Below are positions 18,130 to 26,035 of a stretch of DNA of 64,000 bases, in pieces. The position numbers and the translations under genes were made by a program. This DNA is from Streptomyces sp. NBC_01669 (GTDB lineage: Bacteria > Actinomycetota > Actinomycetes > Streptomycetales > Streptomycetaceae). The first letter of the stretch is position 1. The number at the start of each line of letters is the position of its first letter. Below the pieces are notes generated by a model that was given only the letters and a program-made list of their open reading frames with translations, was not told the DNA's origin and made no database searches. Where the stretch lies: positions 248,001 to 312,000 of the forward strand of contig NZ_JAPEQG010000003.1 in NCBI RefSeq assembly GCF_026339735.1. Reading direction: 5' to 3'.

Positions 18130-18664
18130 ATCTCAGGCGGTCACGGTCTGCGGGGGCGGGCATCACCCAGCTTCGCGCCGCTCAGCGAAACGCGGCCGCG
18201 GGTTCCCGCTGAGGAGCCTTCAGATTTCGCGAACTGACGGGGATCTTGGGTTGCCGGTAGGAAACGTGTCATGCGCCCCGAACGGGCGGCTAGGCCGCCT
18301 TGCCGCAGCCGTCCGGGGCAGGCCGGTCGTTTGCTTGATGCGTCGCACGTAGCGCGCGAAGGGGCCCCGCGGTACGTGCGACGGACCCGCGGGGCCACAT
18401 GAGTACCGTCCTGTCAGGGCACCCATACCGACCGTACGGGCAACCAGCACTGACCGCCCGCCGGCACCAGCCGCGAGGCGTTCGCCGAGGACGACGTCGA
18501 GGCCGCGCTCGCCGGACTGGCCGCGACTCTGCCCATCGGGCGGCGCCACGCGCTCGTCGCGCTCAGACTGCATGTCTGACGAGATGTTTCGCGACTGTCG
18601 CACATGCGGTGATCAATTGGGGCGGCCCGTGACGAGAGCCTGGCGACGATCGGTTGAGCCGAGC
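18130..18664. other. Non-coding stretch after operon A
   Basis: No convincing full gene is present. It holds the interleaved palindromes described separately. A short open stretch at about 18453-18580, ending LPIGRRHALVALRLHV and a stop, looks like the last codons of a lost gene. I could not identify it. Confidence 0.45.
18341..18396. other. Interleaved palindromes with pseudoknot topology
   Basis: Arm A is CGTCGCACGTA at 18341-18351. Arm B is GGCCCCGCGG at 18363-18372. A' is TACGTGCGACG at 18373-18383 and B' is CCGCGGGGCC at 18387-18396. B and B' pair perfectly over 10 bp, and the 14-nt loop between them contains A', which is perfectly complementary over 11 nt to A. This A-B-A'-B' order is an H-type pseudoknot as RNA or single-stranded DNA. 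It could be a transfer or replication signal, or a regulatory RNA. Confidence 0.75.
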
Positions 18665-19018
18665 ATGCGAAAGCTCCTCCCGTATGCCCTGGCCATATCC
18701 GCGCCACTGTGCACGATGCTGCCCGCCCCCGCGGCCCATGCCCTGCCGGCCACGGCCTCAACGGCCGTCGTGGCCCGGGACTTCAACTCGTGCGGCCACC
18801 AGCCAAGGTCTGCGCTGCGGCTGCGGAGCGGCCCGAGCACGAAGCACACGACGCTCGGGATCCTCTACCCAGCGGACTCGATCAGCGCCAACGGGGCAAA
18901 GGGAGCGTGGTATTGGGTGAGCCTGCAAGACCGCTCCAAGTCCGGCCTGAAATCCAGCACCACGGGCTGGGTCGCAAGGTCCGGCCTCAAGCCGCAGGTA
19001 TGTATGCAGTTGGACTGA
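18665..19018 (+). CDS. Small secreted SH3-like protein
   Basis: From ATG 18665 the 117-aa product has a signal peptide (KLLPYALAISAPLCTMLPAP, cleavage after AHA near residue 27). The mature part is about 90 aa, beginning around RDFNSCGHQPRSALRLRSGP and containing WYWVSLQDRSKSG and GWVARSGLK. The pattern of RLRSGPSTKHTTLGIL and WV is that of bacterial SH3 (SH3_3) wall-binding domains. There is no strong ribosome-binding site. It stands alone between operon A and the phosphoesterase. Confidence 0.65.
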   Translation: MRKLLPYALAISAPLCTMLPAPAAHALPATASTAVVARDFNSCGHQPRSALRLRSGPSTKHTTLGILYPADSISANGAKGAWYWVSLQDRSKSGLKSSTTGWVARSGLKPQVCMQLD

Positions 19019-19026
19019 CCGAAATA

Positions 19027-19066
19027 GGTGACTCCTGCCCGCCCTTCAGGGCGGGCAGGAGTCACC
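19027..19066. repeat. Perfect 18-bp hairpin, IS605-end-like or terminator
   Basis: An 18-bp perfect stem starts GGTGACTCCTGCCCGCCC and has a TTCA loop. Its 3' arm ends GGAGTCACC, like the GGAGGAGTCAC right end of the IS605 element at 6521; that element also has a TTCA loop. It lies 8 nt after the SH3-like gene, so it would also terminate that transcript. No tnpB is attached. Confidence 0.7.
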
Positions 19067-19227
19067 AGGATCTCGTGCCGCTGAGCCGTGCCGATGAGGG
19101 CCGTAACAGGACCCCGTCGCCGCGCCCCGCAGACCACCATGCTGCGCACCCTCGGCGTCCGGCTCACCACCGCCGGGGGCCACGCATTGGTCCAGCTGCT
19201 CCTGCGCGGACCGCGCCTGCTGGTCGG

Positions 19228-20238
19228 TCAGGAGGTAAAAGGCACCCGGGTCCAGCTCAGGACATTCTTGGACCGGGCGTTGATGGTCACCTTCAGCCAG
19301 TTGTCGACGTCGGTCGACCCGTCGATAGTGACCCGGGTCAGATTCGGCGCGGCGGTGGTGACCCCGTAGAAGGAGAGCCACTTGGAGCCAGCGTCCAGCG
19401 GCTTGTCGCTGTTGTGGACGTGGCTGTCTCCGTTGAAGAGGTAGACCGGGCCGCGGAACGTGGCCGACTCCTTGGCAATCGCCTCGACGATCGGCTTGAA
19501 GGCGGAGTAGTCGGCGAAGGCCGGGTTGGTCACCGTCGGGTCGAACATATCGGCCTGAGTGAGCAGGACAACGGCCTTGTTGCGGTCGTCCTTGGCCGCG
19601 TCGAAGGTCTTGTGGATCTCCTGCAGCACGGCGTCGACGCGTCCGGCAACCTCGGCGGCCTGCTCCTTTGTGGGCGCGGTGTTGCCGGTCCACGGGGCCA
19701 GGCTGTTGTTGCTGCCGACGATGTGCAGAGCGGCGAATGCCACGTCGGACCGGGTGTACCGGACGTTTTCCGGGTAGCCCTGGTCAGCCTGCGAGGCCAC
19801 GTGCACACTGTGCCGCCCGAGCGTTCGCCCGGGCCGAGGGAAGAAGACCTGCCGGATCGCGGCCAGGCGCTCGAGCGGGTTGTACCCACCGTTGTTGGGC
19901 CGGTGGCAGTCGGTCCACTCGTTGTCGCCGACGGTGTAGACGAGCGGATCCTTGAACTGGTCGAAGTCCGACTTGATCTGCTGGAAGTAGGCGTCACTAC
20001 AGACCGTCGAACCGTTCTTGATATCACCGAGGTGATCGACGAACTTCACGTCGGGGTCGGCATTGATCTGGTTGATGACGCTCGGGAAGTCGGTGATCTG
20101 GGCGTCGCCGTAGGGGACGTCACCGATCACGGCAAAGGCGAAGGGGTCGTCCTTGGCAGCTGCCGGCCCGGTCGAGAGAGTGATTGCCAGCGCACTGACG
20201 GACAGTACGGCGGATGCGGCGCGGCGCCACGATGTCAT
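19228..20238 (-). CDS. Secreted metallophosphoesterase
   Basis: This 336-aa protein has a signal peptide (MTSWRRAASAVLSVSALAIT, cleaved near PAAAKDD). Calcineurin-type metal motifs are in order: AVIGDVPYGD, DHLGDIKNGS, YTVGDNEWTDC and FNGDSHVHN. It would hydrolyse phosphoesters outside the cell; the substrate is unknown. It is monocistronic, and ATG 20238 follows AGGAGG. The interval 19067-19227 shows no recognisable gene. Confidence 0.85.
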   Translation of the reverse strand: MTSWRRAASAVLSVSALAITLSTGPAAAKDDPFAFAVIGDVPYGDAQITDFPSVINQINADPDVKFVDHLGDIKNGSTVCSDAYFQQIKSDFDQFKDPLVYTVGDNEWTDCHRPNNGGYNPLERLAAIRQVFFPRPGRTLGRHSVHVASQADQGYPENVRYTRSDVAFAALHIVGSNNSLAPWTGNTAPTKEQAAEVAGRVDAVLQEIHKTFDAAKDDRNKAVVLLTQADMFDPTVTNPAFADYSAFKPIVEAIAKESATFRGPVYLFNGDSHVHNSDKPLDAGSKWLSFYGVTTAAPNLTRVTIDGSTDVDNWLKVTINARSKNVLSWTRVPFTS

Positions 20239-20269
20239 CGTGAATCCTCCTGGTCATCTGATTCCTCCG

Positions 20270-21635
20270 TGGATACTCCGCCCTTCGGGGCGGAGAGGAA
20301 ACGGACTCCTGCGGAGCAGGGCAAGGGCTGCGATTCGCCGCCAGGGCGGATCACAGTGCTCTGACCCGCAGGTTTGATCTTTACATGCGGTCGCATTAAT
20401 TTGTGAGCGTGACCACGAACCACGTGAAGCGGGCGTTCAAGTACCGCTTCTATCCGACGGATGCGCAGGCAGCTGAGCTGTCGCGCACGTTCGGATGCGT
20501 GCGGAAGGTCTACAACCTGGCGCTTGCGGCCCGCACGGAGGCGTGGACGCGGCAGCAGCGGGTCAACTACAGCCAGACCTCGGCCCTGCTGACGGCGTGG
20601 AAGAAAACTGAGGAACTGGCCTTCCTCAACGACGTGTCGTCGGTGCCGTTGCAGCAGACGCTGCGGCACTTGCAGAGCGCGTTCACCAACTTCTTCAGCA
20701 AGCGGGCCAAGTACCCGCGCTTCAAGTCCCGCAAGAAGTCCCGCAAGTCCGCCGAGTACACCACCAGCGGTTTCCGCTTCCGGGAGCGCAGGCTGACTCT
20801 GGCGAAGATGGCCGAGCCGCTGGCCATCGTGTGGTCGCGCCCGCTCCCAAAGGGGGCGAAGCCGTCCACTGTGACGGTCTCCCAGGACAGCGCCGGTCGC
20901 TGGTTCGTCTCCATGCTGTGCGACGACCCCACCGTCAAGCCGCTCCCCGCCACGGATGCGGCGGTCGGTGTCGATGTCGGTCTGAACCACCTCCTGACGC
21001 TCTCCACCGGTGAGAAGATCGCCAACCCGAGGCATGAGCGCACGGACCGTGCCCGGCTCGCGAAGGCCCAACGCACCCTTGCGCGCAAGGCCAGGGGTGA
21101 CGGCGCCAACCGCAGGAAGGCCCGGCTGAAGGTCGCGAAGATCCACGCCCGGATCGCCGACCGGCGCCGTGACGGCCTGCACAAGCTGACCACTCGGCTC
21201 GTTCGTGAAAACCAAACGATCGTGATCGAGGACCTGACCGTGCGAAACATGGTCAGGAACCGGAGCGTGGCCCGCGCCATCAGCGACGCGGCATGGGCCG
21301 AGTTCCGCAGCCTGCTGGAGTACAAAGCCCAGTGGCACGGGCGGGAAGTGATCGCGGTCGACCGCTTCTTCCCCTCCTCCAAGCTGTGCTCCGTCTGCGG
21401 CACCTTGCAGGACAAGATGCCGCTGCACGTCCGCACCTGGACGTGCGCCTGCGGCACGACCCACGACCGGGACGTGAACGCCGCACGCAACCTGCTGGCC
21501 GCCGGACGGGCGGTGTCGGCCTGTGGAGCTGGTGTAAGACCTCAACGGAGAACTCCGGGCGGGCAGTCGGCGATGAAACAGGAAGTCTCACGGCGCGAGC
21601 CGTAAGAATCTCCCTCCTTCAGGAGGGAGAGCGTC
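20270..21635. mobile_element. IS1341-type (TnpB-only) element
   Basis: An intact tnpB has a left hairpin CTCCGCCCTTCGGGGCGGAG at about 20276-20295. A right hairpin CTCCCTCCTTCAGGAGGGAG follows the stop codon at about 21610-21629. No Y1 transposase is adjacent, so movement would need one in trans, such as the IS605 tnpA at 4.8 kb. Exact ends are not certain. Confidence 0.7.
20403..21605 (+). CDS. tnpB: TnpB RNA-guided nuclease, intact
   Basis: The 400-aa product is read from GTG 20403. The N-terminal domain starts VKRAFKYRFYPTDAQAAELS. RuvC Asp1 is in AVGVDVGLNHLLTL and Glu in IVIEDLTVRNMVRN. The zinc ribbon is CSVCG with CACG, and Asp3 is in HDRDVNAARNLLAAG. All motifs are in one frame. Its guide RNA is expected from the 3' end of the ORF and right element end, about 21450-21635. 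Confidence 0.92.
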   Translation: MSVTTNHVKRAFKYRFYPTDAQAAELSRTFGCVRKVYNLALAARTEAWTRQQRVNYSQTSALLTAWKKTEELAFLNDVSSVPLQQTLRHLQSAFTNFFSKRAKYPRFKSRKKSRKSAEYTTSGFRFRERRLTLAKMAEPLAIVWSRPLPKGAKPSTVTVSQDSAGRWFVSMLCDDPTVKPLPATDAAVGVDVGLNHLLTLSTGEKIANPRHERTDRARLAKAQRTLARKARGDGANRRKARLKVAKIHARIADRRRDGLHKLTTRLVRENQTIVIEDLTVRNMVRNRSVARAISDAAWAEFRSLLEYKAQWHGREVIAVDRFFPSSKLCSVCGTLQDKMPLHVRTWTCACGTTHDRDVNAARNLLAAGRAVSACGAGVRPQRRTPGGQSAMKQEVSRREP

Positions 21636-21849
21636 AAGGGTGGACCCATCCGAGTGTGAGCGCATGAACTGACGTGCGATGGTCAGGCAGAGAGTGGATG
21701 AACATTCGCCACTGTCGCGGTGACCAAGCCGGTTTGACGCCCCCGCCTACCGGCCGCAACCGTGCACCCTGTCGTCGGCGTCTGTCGTGGGCACAAGCGG
21801 AAAGTCACTGGCCGGATCACGGGCATGACTTCGAAGACCACCGGCGGCG

Positions 21850-22073
21850 CCGATTGCCTCCTCGCGTGCCTCGGCGCCACCAACGGCTCGTTCAAGGCTG
21901 AGCTGATCGAGCACCAAGGACCCTGGCGGGACGCTGACCAGGTAGAACGTGCCGTCGTCCAGTGGGTCGCCTGGTACGACACCGAGCGCCTGCACTCAGC
22001 CCTCGACTGCCTCCCGCCCGAGGAATTCGAGGCTCAGCACTACCGATCCCAGGCGACTACGAACGCCGCCTGA
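21850..22073 (+). pseudogene. IS3-family transposase, C-terminal fragment
   Basis: The frame reads FKAELIEHQGPWRDADQVE, then VVQWVAWYDTERLHSALDCL and PPEEFEAQHYRSQ, ending at 22073. This is the last 60 or so residues of an IS3-type DDE transposase (the NTERLHSAL block). The upstream catalytic core is missing. Confidence 0.8.
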
Positions 22074-22380
22074 AACCATACAAACCGGCTGCTACGAAAC
22101 TCGGAACAGCTCACTGTACGGTCGTGGGGACCGTCTGGGCGGTTTGCACACATGGGTGATCTCGCGGGGCTGATGCGTCGGCATGTTAGCTCTGCAAGGC
22201 GTCGCTCCAGCGAGAGTAGAACCAGCAGGGAGCCCTCGACGGCTGAGTTCCATGACAGGGCGCCTGGATTCGTTGGCAAAGGACAAGCAGTGACCGTTCT
22301 CACCGAAGTCAGTCGATCGCGGACCGCTGACCAGGGCGGACCAAGTTGGTTGAGATAGGCGTCCTCGGCGCGACCGGACA
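22074..22380. other. Intergenic stretch without a recognisable gene
   Basis: This is about 300 bp of lower-GC sequence between an IS3 fragment and a membrane protein gene. Open frames on either strand have poor codon usage. I see no repeats or hairpins of note. Confidence 0.4.
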
Positions 22381-23151
22381 TCAATGTGCGTTTTGAGTCT
22401 TTACGAGCCGGAAGGGCTGTCCTTCCCGGTCAGCAATCACGACCCCTGACTGTCCATTGCAGAGCCAGTGCACTCCGACACGCCACGTGACATCTCCTGG
22501 CGTGCCGGAGGTCACTCTGAGGAAGAAATGCTCGGGGTCAAGGTGCGAGACCGTGTACGGGAAGTCCGGTACGCCGTGGGCTGGCCTCGGCACGGGCGTC
22601 TGGTCGCTGAGGTCCACGCTGAGGTCCACATGGAAAGTGCGCAATTGCTCCGGTGACATAGGTTCAGCCATCGGAGGTGGCTCGACTTCGTCAATGCGGG
22701 GAGGGGCACATCGTGATTCCACGCGTATGTCCAGCTTGCTGAGGATCACTGCACGCTCAACGGTGGCTTCGACAGTCAGGTGCACGACGCTGCTCCCCAG
22801 ATCTACCCAGCCGGTGGAGTTTCGCCGGGCCTCGAGGTCCTCGGGCACAGGGCCAATGTGCCCACTGAGGCCGGGGGTCTGGTAGGCCATCACGATGAGT
22901 GGGGCCGAGGGTGTGGGGGCCAGCACGGCGTCACGGCCACGTGTGATGACCTTGTCGGCACTGCGCGCCACGAGCCCGCCTAGAGCTGAGGCGAGCCCCG
23001 CGAGGACCGCTGCCACGATCCATTTGCCAATCCCCGGTACGGCGACAACTACAACGACTGCAGCTAGCAGTAAGACAACTACGCCAGCCCGCACCATTCG
23101 TCGACGAGACCCCACAGCTCCCCCTTCAGCACCTCTCCGAGGTGCCATCAT
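22381..23151 (-). CDS. Hypothetical membrane-anchored protein
   Basis: The chosen start is the ATG at 23151 (MMAPRRGAEGG), preceded by GGGGGGCAGG; an upstream in-frame start at 23217 has no such site. The 256-aa protein has two adjacent hydrophobic helices at about 20-65 (AGVVVLLLAAVVVVVAVPGI, WIVAAVLAGLASALGGLVAR). A 190-residue soluble domain follows with PLIVMAYQTPGLSGHIGPVP, VHLTVEATVERAVILSKLDI and FFLRVTSGTPGDVTWRVGVH. I do not recognise a family. It lies antisense to the conjugation genes. Confidence 0.65.
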   Translation of the reverse strand: MMAPRRGAEGGAVGSRRRMVRAGVVVLLLAAVVVVVAVPGIGKWIVAAVLAGLASALGGLVARSADKVITRGRDAVLAPTPSAPLIVMAYQTPGLSGHIGPVPEDLEARRNSTGWVDLGSSVVHLTVEATVERAVILSKLDIRVESRCAPPRIDEVEPPPMAEPMSPEQLRTFHVDLSVDLSDQTPVPRPAHGVPDFPYTVSHLDPEHFFLRVTSGTPGDVTWRVGVHWLCNGQSGVVIADREGQPFRLVKTQNAH

Positions 23152-23347
23152 GCCTGCCCCCCAAGTCAGCCGACTGGATTGGATGAGACGGCGGCTGGCT
23201 TGGGTGAGAACGGACAAGCAGCCTCGAGAGCCAGACAGTCAGAGGTAAAGGAGAAGCAAAGTCCTGTGGTTGGTGTCTGAATCGGTCTTCCGGCCTGACT
23301 TGGTCCAGGTGAAGGGGAGTTCTTCCCGCACCGACCAGGAGGCCACC

Positions 23348-23389
23348 ATGTACGCAGCGCTCCGTGAGACCGCCCGGCGGCCGGTATGA
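23348..23389 (+). CDS. 13-codon leader ORF coupled to operon B
   Basis: ATG 23348 follows a strong AGGAGG (CAGGAGGCCACC-ATG). It encodes MYAALRETARRPV and stops at TGA 23387-23389, which overlaps the ATG of the next gene (ATGA). The next gene has no independent ribosome-binding site of similar strength, so translation is probably coupled. Confidence 0.55.
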   Translation: MYAALRETARRPV

Positions 23390-23847
23390 GGATCGACCTG
23401 CCAAGAGCCGACGTCTTCTTCGATGCCGTCGACTGGGCCACCGCCGCCACCCCGTACCTGGCCGCGCTCACTCCGGTCGCCCTGGCCATCTGGATCGGCG
23501 TGGCCGTGCGGCGCGCCCGTCTCGTGCGGGACGCCCTCGCCGTCCGCGTTACTGTGGAAGTCGTTCCCACCAGCACGTTCGACCCGAGCGAAGGCGAGGT
23601 CGGCCGCTGGGCGCGCCAGCTCGGCCGGGTTCACCACGCCGCCGACGGGGTACCGGCCCGCGGCTCGGCTGCTCGGCTGCGCTACAGCGCCGAGGACGGC
23701 AAAATGCGGTGCTTTCTCGAGGGACCGGCCACCGCGGATGCCGTGCTGGCTATGCCCGGCTTCGCCGAGGTCGAAGTCCGAGCCCACCGGGCCCGCAAGG
23801 ACATCCAGCCGGTCCGATTCCCCCAGCAGACCCAGGGGGCGAAGTGA
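23386..23847 (+). CDS. Membrane protein of conjugation operon B
   Basis: This 153-aa protein starts MRIDLPRADVFFDAVDWATA, with a membrane segment at about 22-42 (YLAALTPVALAIWIGVAVRR). A soluble domain containing VTVEVVPTSTFDPSEGEVGR and ARLRYSAEDGKMRCFLEGPA follows. Its stop overlaps the GTG of the VirD4-like gene. This position, directly before the ATPase, suggests a partner for it. The family name is unknown to me. Confidence 0.68.
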   Translation: MRIDLPRADVFFDAVDWATAATPYLAALTPVALAIWIGVAVRRARLVRDALAVRVTVEVVPTSTFDPSEGEVGRWARQLGRVHHAADGVPARGSAARLRYSAEDGKMRCFLEGPATADAVLAMPGFAEVEVRAHRARKDIQPVRFPQQTQGAK

Positions 23848-26021
23848 CCTCCACCATCGACTTCACCAAGGTCGCCACCGGTGACGACCGCCGCCGTCCT
23901 TCCTACCGCTATGTGCAGCGCGTCGAGCTGACGCTGGCACTACCCGACCAGAAGCCGCTCGCTTCCCTCGGCCTGAGCCCTGATCCGCTCCAGCAGCTGG
24001 CGGCTGCCATGGCGTCGGTGCGCACCGAGGCCAACGAGCGGGCCGACGTCGTCCTGGACCTGGTCCCCGTCCGGGAACGCCGGCTCGCCCGGCGCCGGCG
24101 TCGGCTGCTTGCACAGTCCAAGCGCCGCGGCCCCTCGGCGTACGGCGAGCGGCTGACTGGTGGCCTCGGTGGGGGAGGGGCGTGGGAATCGGTCCTCGCT
24201 GGCTGGTCCGGTGGCAAGACCGCCGGTGGCCGTGGCGAGCGGCTGCCTCGCATGACCGACCTGCGTGACGGCGTCGGCAAGTTCGATCCGGGTGCCGGTG
24301 CCGTGTTCGCTGTGCAGCTGCTGCTGCGGACCGAGGCCGGCCACCCGCAGGCCGCTCTCGCCCGCATGAATCAGCTGATCGCCGCCTTCTCCGCCACGTC
24401 CGGCGAGAACTACCTCAAGCCCCGCCGGCCGCGTACTCGATGGGGCATCGCGTCCTTCGAGAAACGGTTCACCACCGGCGAGTTCGCGCCCCGCAAGCGG
24501 CAGTGGCTGACCGTGCCCGAGCTGGCCGGCTTCCTCAAGCCGCCCACCATCAAGTGCCGTGCCCCCAGCGTCGTGCGCTCCGGCGGCCTGGTCCCACCGG
24601 CACCGTCCGACCTGCCTGTCTACACCGGGCAGCGGGACCTGGTGCCGCTCGGCGCTGTCATCTACTCCGACGGACGCGAGCGCATTGGCGCCGCCCGCGT
24701 CAACGATCTCCTCTTCGGCCTGCAGCTGGGCAAGTCGGGCCACGGCAAGACCGAGGCCGCGCTGGTGCAGTGCATCGCGATGGCCCACTCCGGGTACGGC
24801 ACGTGGTTCCTGGACCCTCACGGCGAGGGGTGGGCCCGCGCGAAGCCGTACCTGGCCCACCCCGAGATCGCGTCCCGCGTGTGGGAGATCAACCTGGCCA
24901 AAGCGGCACCGGACCAGTTAGTCGTCTCCTGGAATCCGCTGTCCATGGAGGGCCGCACCCTCAGCGACGTCCAGGACGTCGTCCGCTCGGTGACCGAAGG
25001 AATTGCCGCCGCCCAGGAGTGGGGCGACAGGGCCCCGCGTGCCCGTACGATCCTCGCCCGCTCAGCCCAGGCCCTGGCCCTGCTCAACCTCCAGGCCGTC
25101 CAGGCCGGCGAGCCGGAAGCACAGTGCACCCTGTTCCAGCTGCGGACCTGGCTGACTGATGAGGACTGGCGCGAGGCCCTGCTCCCCCAGCTGCCCCAGC
25201 GGGTGCGTGCCTACTGGGAAATGACATTTCCGAAACTCGCTTCGGACGCGGTGCCGACCGTCACGTACGTCCTGGACCGGCTCGATACGAGCCAGAGCCT
25301 GCAGGCGTTCTTCGGCAACCCGCGCTCGGCGTACGACGTCCGCAAGGCGATGGACACCAGCCGTGTGGTCTTCGTCTGCCCCTCCGGCAGTGAGAGCGAC
25401 GCGCTGGTGTCCTGCTTGCTGATTCACGATCTGCACCGTGCCGGCCTGTCCCGGCAGGACACCCCGCGCGAGGACCGCACCACCTTCTGGGCCTGGGGGG
25501 ACGAGCTGACCGCCCTGGACGCCCCCAGCAAAGGCTTCTTGGCCGCCATCGCCGAACAATTGAGGAAGTACGAGGTCAGGTTCATCGGCATGACACAGAT
25601 GGCCCTGCGCCTGTCCGCGATCACCCGGCAGTCCCTGCTTCAGAACCAATCCCTGCTCAGCACCTGCGCGGCCGACTTCGACGAAGCCGCCTTCGTCGCC
25701 CGGCGCTGGAACGGACACGTCACGCCGGAGACCATCACCGAGCTCCCGAAATACCACTACGTCATGTCGATCAGCCTCAACGGCAAGCCAACCAGACCCT
25801 TCCGAGTCCGCGGCCTGCCGGTCGAAGAGATCTTCGCCCACTACGACAACCCCGCCGGCGTCCCCGAGCTGGACCAGGCGATCGACACCAACCTCCAGCG
25901 CCGGCCTGTCGCCGAGATCCTCGCCGACCTCGAGGACCTGGATGCCGTCGTCCTCGCCCACCACACCGGCCGCCGCGTCGGCCCGAGCGCTGGAGGCGAC
26001 CCCATCACCGTCATCGACTGA
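23844..26021 (+). CDS. VirD4/TraG-like conjugation ATPase
   Basis: This 725-aa protein starts at GTG 23844 in a GTGA overlap. A 290-residue N-terminal region precedes Walker A GKSGHGKT at about 296-303; WFLDPHGEGWARAKPYL, a sensor-like DPHG motif, follows. Walker B is TTFWAWGDE with D553/E554, then an arginine/QM block RFIGMTQMALRLSAITRQSL. The layout is that of HerA/VirD4-type hexameric DNA-pumping ATPases. It would couple DNA to the channel. There is no clear transmembrane part, so the upstream membrane protein may provide the anchor. Confidence 0.82.
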   Translation: MTSTIDFTKVATGDDRRRPSYRYVQRVELTLALPDQKPLASLGLSPDPLQQLAAAMASVRTEANERADVVLDLVPVRERRLARRRRRLLAQSKRRGPSAYGERLTGGLGGGGAWESVLAGWSGGKTAGGRGERLPRMTDLRDGVGKFDPGAGAVFAVQLLLRTEAGHPQAALARMNQLIAAFSATSGENYLKPRRPRTRWGIASFEKRFTTGEFAPRKRQWLTVPELAGFLKPPTIKCRAPSVVRSGGLVPPAPSDLPVYTGQRDLVPLGAVIYSDGRERIGAARVNDLLFGLQLGKSGHGKTEAALVQCIAMAHSGYGTWFLDPHGEGWARAKPYLAHPEIASRVWEINLAKAAPDQLVVSWNPLSMEGRTLSDVQDVVRSVTEGIAAAQEWGDRAPRARTILARSAQALALLNLQAVQAGEPEAQCTLFQLRTWLTDEDWREALLPQLPQRVRAYWEMTFPKLASDAVPTVTYVLDRLDTSQSLQAFFGNPRSAYDVRKAMDTSRVVFVCPSGSESDALVSCLLIHDLHRAGLSRQDTPREDRTTFWAWGDELTALDAPSKGFLAAIAEQLRKYEVRFIGMTQMALRLSAITRQSLLQNQSLLSTCAADFDEAAFVARRWNGHVTPETITELPKYHYVMSISLNGKPTRPFRVRGLPVEEIFAHYDNPAGVPELDQAIDTNLQRRPVAEILADLEDLDAVVLAHHTGRRVGPSAGGDPITVID

Positions 26022-26035
26022 AACGGAGCACCCCG

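Noticed and set aside
18341..18396. Streptomyces telomere
   Set aside because: The palindromes do not show the usual series of telomeric hairpins with GCGAAGC-type loops, and the DNA continues on both sides.
22290..22358. Short ORF VTVLTEVSRSRTADQGGPSWLR as a leader peptide
   Set aside because: It has no ribosome-binding site and no downstream gene on that strand to control.
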